From NCBI GenBank assembly GCA_021158405.1, contig JAGGUP010000029.1, positions 20,218 through 84,217 on the forward strand: a stretch of DNA of 64,000 nt. The letters run 5' to 3'. The stretch comes from Bacteroidales bacterium (GTDB lineage: Bacteria > Bacteroidota > Bacteroidia > Bacteroidales > UBA12170). Below are positions 58,401 to 64,000 of this stretch, piece after piece. How positions within the stretch are numbered: position 1 is the stretch's first letter; each line of letters opens with the position of its first letter. The notes under the pieces were generated by a model. It was not told the DNA's origin. It searched no databases and saw only the letters and a list, made by a program, of their open reading frames with translations. The position numbers and the translations under genes are program-made.

Positions 58401-59272
58401 GTTTTTATGCCGGCATCCACAATTAGATCGATATGCTCTTTTTCTAACTCTACTTCTCTCTCGATTAGCACATCGGTTCTTTCAATAGATACAACTTCTC
58501 CGGTATCTTCGTCCACAAAATCTTCGATCCACTTGCGCACTACACGAGCTGCTAACTTACGGCCAATAACTTTTTTCAAACCGGTTTTGGAAACTTTAAC
58601 CTCTTGAGCCAGGTCAAATATTTCCAGAATATCTTTATCACTTTCAAAACCAATGGCTCTTAAAAGTGTTGTTACAGGAAGTTTTTTCTTCCTATCGATG
58701 TAAGCATACATCACATTATTAATATCCGTAGAGAATTCCATCCAAGAGCCCTTGAAAGGAATAATTCTTGCAGAATACAATTGAGTACCATTTGCATGAC
58801 GATGTTGTCCGAAGAAAACACCTGGTGAACGATGCAACTGAGATACAATTACACGTTCTGCACCATTGACAATGAAAGTACCTTTAGGAGTCATATAAGG
58901 AATCATTCCTAAATAGACATCCTGAATAATAGTTTCAAAATCCTCATGATCAGGATCGGTACAATAAAGCTTTAATTTGGCCTTTAAGGGGACATTATAT
59001 GTTAAGCCTCTATAGACACACTCATCCATGGAGTATCTAGGGGGGTCAACAAAATAATCTAGGAATTCTAGAACGAAATTATTTCTTGCATCTGTAATGG
59101 GAAAGTTCTCGCTAAATACTTTGAACAATCCTTCGTGGCTACGGTTTTCCGGATTAGTCTCCAATTGAAAAAATTCCTGGAAGGATTTTAATTGGATATC
59201 AAGAAAATCGGGGTAGTCAACATGTATTTTTGACGACGCAAAACTGATTCTATCAGAAATTATATTTGCCAA
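55466..59272 (-). CDS. rpoB: RNA polymerase subunit beta
   Basis: 1268 aa, usual for Bacteroidota. Conserved regions include the rifampicin-site stretch [47 protein letters not shown] (intact, no obvious resistance change at Asp/His/Ser positions), [20 protein letters not shown] and the C-terminal [31 protein letters not shown]. It forms the polymerase core with RpoC. A hairpin in the 137-bp upstream gap may set its level relative to rplL. Confidence 0.98.
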   Translation of the reverse strand: MANIISDRISFASSKIHVDYPDFLDIQLKSFQEFFQLETNPENRSHEGLFKVFSENFPITDARNNFVLEFLDYFVDPPRYSMDECVYRGLTYNVPLKAKLKLYCTDPDHEDFETIIQDVYLGMIPYMTPKGTFIVNGAERVIVSQLHRSPGVFFGQHRHANGTQLYSARIIPFKGSWMEFSTDINNVMYAYIDRKKKLPVTTLLRAIGFESDKDILEIFDLAQEVKVSKTGLKKVIGRKLAARVVRKWIEDFVDEDTGEVVSIERTDVLIEREVELEKEHIDLIVDAGIKTIFLHRDDVSSKDFAIIFNTLNKDTANNEKEAVEYIYRQLRNAEPPDEETARGIIDKLFFSDSRYDLGEVGRYRINKKLNQNTSLDVRVLTKEDIIFIIKHLIKLVNAKADVDDIDHLSNRRIRTVGEQLYQQFGVGLSRMARTIRERMNVRDNEVFTPTDLINAKTLSSVINSFFGTNQLSQFMDQTNPLSEITHKRRVSALGPGGLSRERAGFEVRDVHYTHYGRLCTIETPEGPNIGLISSLCVYAKINKLGFIETPYLEVDKGQAKINSKPIYLSAEEEENKIICQATTLMEDDGMFINAKVKARSLADYPIIDKEKIDLIDSAPNQIASIAASLIPFLEHDDANRALMGSNMMRQAVPLLNTEAPVVGTGIEGTVARDSRVLINAEGDGVVEYVDAQKITIRYSRDYNEQLVSFDDDLKTYKLSKFLRTNQNTIVNLRPIVRKGDKVVKGQVLCEGYGTKAGELALGRNLMVAFMPWKGYNFEDAIVISEKVVKEDIFTSIHIEEFSLDVRETKRGLEELTSDIPNISTEATKDLDENGIIRIGAEISANDILIGKITPKGESDPTPEEKLLRAIFGDKAGDVKDASLKAPPSLIGVVVDKKLFTRTMKDRRVKGKDKELLQSLDDDFNKDVAELRSKLVDKLTVLVSGKTSQGVYDGYNEVHIPKKTKFTQKLLTGLDFLTINPNGWTTDAVKNGLINDVINNYSLKYKERLGDRNRKKVQVTIGDELPTGIVKMAKVYVAKKRKLKVGDKMAGRHGNKGIISRIVREEDMPFLADGTPVDIVLNPLGVPSRMNLGQIYETVLGWAGIKLGKKFATPIFDGASLDQINDYMREAGLPENGRVYLHDGGTGERFDQPATVGYIYMIKLHHMVDDKMHARSIGPYSLITQQPLGGKAQFGGQRFGEMEVWALEAFGAANILQEVLTVKSDDVVGRAKAYEAIVKGDPMPKPGIPESFNVLVHELKGLGLNITFD

Positions 59273-59327
59273 GGTTTAAAATTTTTAAGGTTAAATTAAC
59301 TGACGAAAAAAGACGACCGAATAATAC

Positions 59328-59377
59328 GACGAAAAATAGACACCTCAGGTGCTAACCAGCTGTATCTATTCTCCGTC
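59328..59377 (-). promoter_or_regulatory. rplL-rpoB intergenic hairpin
   Basis: GACGAAAAATAGACAC (59328-59343) and GTATCTATTCTCCGTC (59362-59377) form a 16-bp stem on the minus-strand RNA with 3 G-U wobbles and an 18-nt loop. No T-run follows, so it is not a simple terminator; in E. coli this gap holds a partial attenuator and an RNase III site, and this hairpin may do the same. Confidence 0.55.
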
Positions 59378-59409
59378 AATGACTTAAGTAGTTTGACCTA
59401 CTAAAAGTC

Positions 59410-59781
59410 TTATTTGATTTCTACTTCAGCTCCAGCCTCTTCTAAAGATGCTTTAAGGGCTTCAGCTTCGTCTTTTGATACACCTTCTTTTAATGGAGCA
59501 GGTGCACTGTCAACTAATCCCTTAGCTTCTTTAAGTCCTAAACTAGTTAATTCTTTAACTAATTTAACCACTGCTAATTTTGAAGAACCAGCTGCTTTCA
59601 AGATAACATCAAAAGATGTTTGCACTTCCTCGATGACATCAGCAGGACCAGCCACTGCAACTGCAGCTGCAGCAGCAGCAGGCTCGATACCATATTCTTC
59701 TTTCAAAATTCCAGCTAATTCATTTACTTCTTTAACAGTTAAATTAACCAATTGTTCTGCAAAAGCTTTTAAATCTGCCAT
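59410..59781 (-). CDS. rplL: 50S ribosomal protein L7/L12
   Basis: 123 aa. The N-terminal dimerisation helix ([31 protein letters not shown]), the Ala-rich hinge ([13 protein letters not shown]) and the C-terminal factor-binding domain ([38 protein letters not shown]) are all present. It forms the stalk with L10. It is followed by a hairpin and rpoB. Confidence 0.98.
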   Translation of the reverse strand: MADLKAFAEQLVNLTVKEVNELAGILKEEYGIEPAAAAAAVAVAGPADVIEEVQTSFDVILKAAGSSKLAVVKLVKELTSLGLKEAKGLVDSAPAPLKEGVSKDEAEALKASLEEAGAEVEIK

Positions 59782-59839
59782 TTTCTATTGTATTTAAATT
59801 GTTTTCTAAAAATTATTTATTAAAATTATACTGTCCAAT

Positions 59840-60361
59840 CTATGCGGAGCGTTCCGACAAAGTTTTAACCACACCTGAAAGAATATTTCCACCCGATTGA
59901 AGGGCTGAAATAACATTCTTGGCAGGAGATTGTAACAATCCGATAAGTTCGCCAATAAGTTCGTCTTTCGACTTGATACTGACTAACATATCTAATTCAT
60001 TGTCTCCAATATAGATAGACTCTTCTACATAAGCACCTTTAAAGATAGGTTTATCACTTTTCTTTCTGAATTCTTTTATCATTTTTGCTGGAGCATTTCC
60101 AACATCAGAAAACATAAGTGAAGTTCCTCCTTTTAAAACCTTAAATAAAGGTTCAAAGTCCTTATTAGATTTCTCCATTGCTTTTTTAAGTAAGGAGTTT
60201 TTTACTACAACCAATTTAATTCCCTTATTAAAAGCTAAACGTCTAAGATTGCTTGTAGATTCAGCATCCAATCCAGAAATATCCGTTAAATAGACATGTG
60301 GATTATTAGAGAGCTTTTCTTCTAATGAACTAATTAATTGGCTTTTTTCTTCTTTCTTCAT
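59840..60361 (-). CDS. rplJ: 50S ribosomal protein L10
   Basis: 173 aa. MKKEEKSQLISSLEEKLSNNPHVYLTDISGLDAESTSNLRRLAFNKGIKLVVVKNSLLKKAM is the conserved rRNA-binding domain; the C-terminal helices hold L7/L12 dimers. It is 45 bp downstream of rplA in the same operon. Confidence 0.97.
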   Translation of the reverse strand: MKKEEKSQLISSLEEKLSNNPHVYLTDISGLDAESTSNLRRLAFNKGIKLVVVKNSLLKKAMEKSNKDFEPLFKVLKGGTSLMFSDVGNAPAKMIKEFRKKSDKPIFKGAYVEESIYIGDNELDMLVSIKSKDELIGELIGLLQSPAKNVISALQSGGNILSGVVKTLSERSA

Positions 60362-60406
60362 ACTATAAATCTCCTTTATAGGTTTTACCGAATTCGATAA
60401 CGATTG

Positions 60407-61102
60407 TTATGAGGTAATAGATTTAGGATCCACTTGAATTCCCGGGCTCATAGTACTAGACAAGTAAATGCTTTTCACATAGGTACCTTTCGAAGATGAA
60501 GGTTTCATTCGGACAATTGTTTGAATCAACTCCGAAGCATTATCTTCAATCTTATCAGCATCAAAAGATACTTTTGCTACACCAGCATGTATAATACCAA
60601 ACTTATCAACTCTAAAGTCGATTTTACCAGCCTTGACTTCCTGAACAGCTTTACCAACTTCCATAGTCACCGTACCGGTTTTAGGATTTGGCATTAAGCC
60701 TCTAGGACCAAGAATTCTACCTAATGCACCAACTTTTGGCATCACACTAGGCATTGTAATCACCACATCGATATCCGTCCAACCGCTTTTAATCTTGGCA
60801 ACGTATTCGTCTAATCCAACATAATCAGCTCCGGCTGCCTTAGCTTCTTCTTCTTTGTCTGGTGTACACAAAACCAAAACACGAACTGTTTTACCAGTTC
60901 CGTGAGGTAATGCAACCGTTCCACGCACCATTTGGTTTGCTTTCCGGGGGTCAACACCTAAGCGAATGTCAACATCAACAGAAGCATCAAACTTTGCCGT
61001 TGTAATTTCTTTTACAAGACTAGCTGCTTCTGCTAAAGAATAAACCTTCTCACGATCAAGTTTCGCTAAAGCCTCTTTTCTTTTCTTTGTGATTTTACCC
61101 AT
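60407..61102 (-). CDS. rplA: 50S ribosomal protein L1
   Basis: 231 aa. [58 protein letters not shown] and [16 protein letters not shown] are family signatures. It binds 23S rRNA in the L1 stalk and, in many bacteria, represses its own operon; such a site was not identified here. rplK lies 41 bp upstream. Confidence 0.97.
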   Translation of the reverse strand: MGKITKKRKEALAKLDREKVYSLAEAASLVKEITTAKFDASVDVDIRLGVDPRKANQMVRGTVALPHGTGKTVRVLVLCTPDKEEEAKAAGADYVGLDEYVAKIKSGWTDIDVVITMPSVMPKVGALGRILGPRGLMPNPKTGTVTMEVGKAVQEVKAGKIDFRVDKFGIIHAGVAKVSFDADKIEDNASELIQTIVRMKPSSSKGTYVKSIYLSSTMSPGIQVDPKSITS

Positions 61103-61143
61103 TTTTATTTAATTTTAAAATGTTCAATACCGAACGAACGATA

Positions 61144-61590
61144 TTAGTTTACGGCAAATGGACTCTTACCACTAACCTTTACACCCATACTGCGAGCAGT
61201 ACCAGCAACCATACGCATTGCAGATTCAATTTCGAAGGCATTCATGTCAACCATTTTACCTTCAGCAATTGCACGAATCTGATCCCAACTAATAGAGGCT
61301 ACTTTTACGCGGTTAGGTTCGGGTGAACCCTTCTTAATTTTAGTAACTTCCATAATTTGTACAGCAACAGGAGGAGTTTTGAGAATAAATTCAAACGATT
61401 TATCCTTAAACACAGTAATAATAACCGGAATAACTTTTCCAGCCATTTCTTGTGTCCGCGAATTAAATTGCTTACAAAACTCCATAATATTCACCCCTTT
61501 TGAACCTAATGCAGGTCCAACGGGTGGTGATGGGTTAGCAGCACCTCCTTTAATTTGCAACTTTATTAATCCACTGATTTCTTTAGCCAT
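61144..61590 (-). CDS. rplK: 50S ribosomal protein L11
   Basis: 148 aa. [35 protein letters not shown] is the N-terminal domain that binds thiopeptides, with the proline-rich [10 protein letters not shown], and [13 protein letters not shown] is the C-terminal rRNA-binding part. It lies 43 bp after nusG in the operon. Confidence 0.98.
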   Translation of the reverse strand: MAKEISGLIKLQIKGGAANPSPPVGPALGSKGVNIMEFCKQFNSRTQEMAGKVIPVIITVFKDKSFEFILKTPPVAVQIMEVTKIKKGSPEPNRVKVASISWDQIRAIAEGKMVDMNAFEIESAMRMVAGTARSMGVKVSGKSPFAVN

Positions 61591-61633
61591 CTTAAAGTAG
61601 ATTTTCTATATTGATTAAAAAATATATTGATTC

Positions 61634-62179
61634 TTATTCCTTAGCAACTTGCATAAACCCAAGTTCAAGCGGCGTTTTTCTACCGAAAATCTTCACCATC
61701 ACTTTAAGTTTTCTTTTCTCTTCATTAATTTCCTCAATAACTCCAGCAAAACTGTTAAAGGGACCATCGATCACCGTAACTGTTTCACCTACAATAAAAG
61801 GAACACTAAATTCTTCACCTTGTTCACCAAGCTCATCCACTTTACCTAAGATTCTCTTAACTTCAGCAGGACGTATGGGATCGGGATTACCTTTAGTTCC
61901 CAAAAAGCCTATCACATTTGGTATGCCTTTGATCATGTGTTGAATCTCCCCTACTAAGGAAGTAACTTCGATTAAAACATAACCAGGAAAGAAATTCCGT
62001 TCTTTAACGATCTTTTTTCCACTGCGTACCTGATATACTTTTTCTGTTGGGATAAGTATTTGCGAAATGTTATCCTGGATGTTAAGACGGCGTATTTCAC
62101 TCTCCATATATTCTTTCACCTTCTTTTCCTTACCGCTAACGGCCCGTACTACATACCATTTTTTCACTGTCTCACTCAT
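61634..62179 (-). CDS. nusG: Transcription termination/antitermination factor NusG
   Basis: 181 aa. The NGN domain reads [27 protein letters not shown] and [10 protein letters not shown]; the KOW domain reads [44 protein letters not shown]. It binds RNA polymerase and regulates pausing. It follows secE by 60 bp. Confidence 0.96.
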   Translation of the reverse strand: MSETVKKWYVVRAVSGKEKKVKEYMESEIRRLNIQDNISQILIPTEKVYQVRSGKKIVKERNFFPGYVLIEVTSLVGEIQHMIKGIPNVIGFLGTKGNPDPIRPAEVKRILGKVDELGEQGEEFSVPFIVGETVTVIDGPFNSFAGVIEEINEEKRKLKVMVKIFGRKTPLELGFMQVAKE

Positions 62180-62239
62180 ACTTAATTAAATCAAAAAAAT
62201 AAGAAATAATATCAACGAAATTATTATTGATAATAATGC

Positions 62240-62431
62240 TTAGTTTAAAAGCTTATAAAACGTGTTTAATATGTTCTCAAAGCTAATATCCATCAAAAAA
62301 ACCACCAAGGCGATTATTAGGGAAGCAATGGATACAACAATTGCACTATTTTGGAGTTCATTCCAAGTAGGCCACGAAACCTTATTTACTAGTTCGTCAT
62401 AAGATTCTTTTGAATATTTAATTATGCCCAT
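62240..62431 (-). CDS. secE: Preprotein translocase subunit SecE
   Basis: 63 aa from the internal Met: MGIIKYSKESYDELVNKVSWPTWNEL, a better start than an in-frame ATG 27 bp upstream that adds a hydrophobic nonapeptide. The single transmembrane helix (SAIVVSIASLIIALVVFLMDI) follows the amphipathic V-x-W-P-T motif. It is the small essential subunit of SecYEG. It lies between tRNA-Trp and nusG. Confidence 0.92.
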   Translation of the reverse strand: MGIIKYSKESYDELVNKVSWPTWNELQNSAIVVSIASLIIALVVFLMDISFENILNTFYKLLN

Positions 62432-62455
62432 TTGTATATGTATTAAATTTATTAG

Positions 62456-62528
62456 CACGGGTGGTAGGACTCGAACCCACGACTCCTGGTTTTGGAGACC
62501 AGAGCTCTACCAACTGAGCTACACCCGT
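62456..62528 (-). tRNA. tRNA-Trp (CCA)
   Basis: Read on the minus strand, a 7-bp acceptor stem (ACGGGTG/CACCCGT), D-loop with AGCTCAGTTGGTAGAGC, anticodon stem CTGGT/ACCAG around loop with anticodon CCA, and T-loop GGTTCGAGTCC are all present. 73 nt without CCA tail. Syntenic between tuf and secE. Confidence 0.97.
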
Positions 62529-62538
62529 ATCTGATTTA

Positions 62539-62588
62539 TTTGATATGGCTAGCAAGAGCACTTAAAAGCACTCTTACTATATATCAAA
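62539..62588 (-). promoter_or_regulatory. Hairpin between tuf and tRNA-Trp
   Basis: TTTGATAT (62539-62546) and ATATCAAA (62581-62588) enclose an inner AAGAG/CTCTT stem. This ~50-nt structure could mark RNA processing at the 5' side of tRNA-Trp. There is no T-run typical of a terminator. Confidence 0.4.
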
Positions 62589-62612
62589 CTTAATCTCACT
62601 TTTTTAAACAGC

Positions 62613-63803
62613 TTAGTCTTGTACCATTTCTGTCACCTGACCAGCACCAACTGTTCTACCACCTTCACGGATAGCAAAACGTAAGCCTTGGTTCATTGCA
62701 ATAGCTTGAATCAAGCGAACCTCAACTGTAAGGTTATCGCCTGGTAAAACCATTTCAATACCTTCTGGAAGCATAATTTCGCCAGTAACGTCTGTTGTTC
62801 TAAAATAGAACTGAGGACGATATTTGTTATGGAATGGAGTATGACGTCCACCTTCTTCTTTCTTAAGGATATAAACTTCAGCCTTAAAGTGATCGTGGGG
62901 AGTAACACTGCCTGGCTTGCAAATAACCATTCCACGGCGGATTTGATCTTTGTCAATACCACGTAATAATAAACCTGCATTATCGCCGGCCATACCTTGA
63001 TCCAAAATTTTACGAAACATTTCAACACCGGTAACAACTGATTTTAATTTCTCAGCACCCATGCCGATAATATCAACAGGATCACTTGTGTTGATAACCC
63101 CTGTTTCAATTCTTCCTGTTGCAACAGTACCACGACCTGTGATTGAGAATACATCCTCGATTGGCATCAAGAATGGTTTATCTTTATCACGTTCTGGTAA
63201 TGGAATCCATGTGTCACAAGCTTCCATCAATTCATAAATCTTTTCAACCCATTTAGCTTCTCCATTCAACGCACCTAGAGCAGATCCTTGGATAACTGGA
63301 GTATTATCACCATCGAATTTATAGAAATCCAATAATTCTCTGATTTCCATCTCAACGAGTTCTAACAATTCCTCATCATCAACCATATCTACTTTATTCA
63401 TGAATACAACCAAACGTGGAACACCAACCTGACGAGCCAATAGGATGTGTTCACGAGTTTGAGGCATAGGTCCGTCAGTTGCAGCAACTACGATAATAGC
63501 ACCATCCATTTGAGCAGCACCAGTAACCATGTTCTTTACATAATCCGCGTGACCTGGACAGTCAACGTGTGCATAGTGACGAGTATCTGTATTATACTCA
63601 ACATGAGCCGTATTAATTGTAATACCTCTTTCTCTTTCTTCAGGAGCATTATCAATAGAATCGAAAGATTTTACTTCCGCAAATCCTTTAACTGCCAAAC
63701 AAGTAGTAATAGCAGCTGTTAATGTTGTTTTCCCGTGGTCAACGTGACCAATTGTACCAATGTTCACGTGAGCTTTTGACCTGTCAAATTTTTCTTTAGC
63801 CAT
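62613..63803 (-). CDS. tuf: Elongation factor Tu
   Basis: 396 aa. GTP-binding motifs are [21 protein letters not shown] (G3) and NKVDM (G4); the switch I region is [11 protein letters not shown]. It delivers aminoacyl-tRNA to the ribosome. It sits downstream of tRNA-Thr and upstream of tRNA-Trp, the same order as the tufB locus of many bacteria. Confidence 0.98.
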   Translation of the reverse strand: MAKEKFDRSKAHVNIGTIGHVDHGKTTLTAAITTCLAVKGFAEVKSFDSIDNAPEERERGITINTAHVEYNTDTRHYAHVDCPGHADYVKNMVTGAAQMDGAIIVVAATDGPMPQTREHILLARQVGVPRLVVFMNKVDMVDDEELLELVEMEIRELLDFYKFDGDNTPVIQGSALGALNGEAKWVEKIYELMEACDTWIPLPERDKDKPFLMPIEDVFSITGRGTVATGRIETGVINTSDPVDIIGMGAEKLKSVVTGVEMFRKILDQGMAGDNAGLLLRGIDKDQIRRGMVICKPGSVTPHDHFKAEVYILKKEEGGRHTPFHNKYRPQFYFRTTDVTGEIMLPEGIEMVLPGDNLTVEVRLIQAIAMNQGLRFAIREGGRTVGAGQVTEMVQD

Positions 63804-63854
63804 ATCAAAAAAAATAATTATTAATGAAATTAAATTTATAAGTTTCTAAAATTG

Positions 63855-63926
63855 AGCCAATGACGAGAGTCGGACTCGTGACCTCTTCCTTACCAAGGAA
63901 GCGCTCTACCACTGAGCTACATCGGC
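63855..63926 (-). tRNA. tRNA-Thr (GGT)
   Basis: On the minus strand GCCGATG pairs with CATTGGC in the acceptor stem (one G-T); the anticodon arm CTTCC/GGAAG holds loop TTGGTAA with anticodon GGT; T-loop GAGTCCGACTC-type is present. 72 nt without CCA. Confidence 0.95.
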
Positions 63927-63933
63927 TGAATTG

Positions 63934-64000
63934 AGCGGGAGACGAGGCTCGAACTCGCCACCTAAAGCTTGGAAGGCTTTCGCTCTACCAAATGAGCTAC
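63934..64000 (-). tRNA. tRNA-Gly (TCC), 5' end beyond window
   Basis: On the minus strand the visible part has D-arm GTAGCTCATTTGGTAGAGC, anticodon arm AAGCC loop with anticodon TCC, T-arm GGCGAGTTCGAGCCTCG-type, and the 3' acceptor arm CTCCCGC at 63935-63941. The 5' acceptor arm is cut by the window end. Confidence 0.93.

Noticed and set aside
59414-59797. 127-aa plus-strand ORF opposite rplL
   Set aside because: Antisense shadow; its Ala/Ser-rich composition arises from the rplL hinge.

Overview
This window comes from an AT-rich genome of the phylum Bacteroidota, probably an anaerobic or micro-aerobic Bacteroidales/Marinilabiliales-type organism. The signs are repeated TAnnTTTG -7 promoter boxes in place of sigma70 hexamers, few Shine-Dalgarno sequences, a CarboxypepD_reg/TonB-dependent receptor, a DUF5686 protein, a DUF3467 gene after rpoC, a class III fructose-1,6-bisphosphatase, a membrane pyrophosphatase and a cluster resembling the anaerobe-specific orange protein (ORP) operons. 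Nothing in the window is an intact mobile element or CRISPR array.

Layout. 1-2840 (minus): two ferredoxin-containing MinD/ParA-type ATPases, two NifX/ORP-family proteins and a DUF134 regulator, apparently one operon with a 20-bp palindrome between its promoter boxes. 2954-6246: class III FBPase, an unknown protein and PpnP. 6314-8927 (plus): a lysine unit, lysC-lysA, preceded by a short Lys-rich leader ORF and a terminator/antiterminator pair, which reads as a lysine attenuator. 9001-11410 (minus): a ygeY-ygeW pair. 11519-14214: MscS channel, polyprenyl synthase and radical SAM protein. 14261-16840: TPP riboswitch and TonB-dependent receptor, presumably a thiamin-related importer. 17133-18889: grpE-dnaJ. 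19063-23087: a serine hydrolase and a DUF5686 protein. 23127-25915: ThiS-like carrier, DUF364 protein, Lrp/AsnC regulator and a divergent Cys/Met PLP lyase, possibly a sulfur-metabolism module. 26020-26184: a 165-bp imperfect palindrome. 26270-37389: gcvP, hppA, bifunctional nuclease, nucleoside MFS transporter, thyA and a tail-specific protease. 37567-41291 (minus): gyrB, prfB (with the classical programmed +1 frameshift) and recX. 41410-50715: two glycosyltransferases, nadB, an MsbA-like ABC exporter, purB and an acyl-CoA synthetase.

50773-64000 (minus) is the conserved information-processing block, read in transcription order: tRNA-Gly, tRNA-Thr, tuf, tRNA-Trp, secE, nusG, rplK, rplA, rplJ, rplL, rpoB, rpoC, DUF3467. 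A 16-bp hairpin lies in the rplL-rpoB gap and another hairpin lies between tuf and tRNA-Trp.

The most notable signals are the lysine leader-peptide attenuator, the ORP-like operon with its palindromic operator, the DUF364-ThiS pair beside a regulated Cys/Met lyase, the long palindromic element at 26 kb, and a 15-nt repeat fused to the stop codons of thyA and nadB. All annotations are from reading sequence only; no database search was run.
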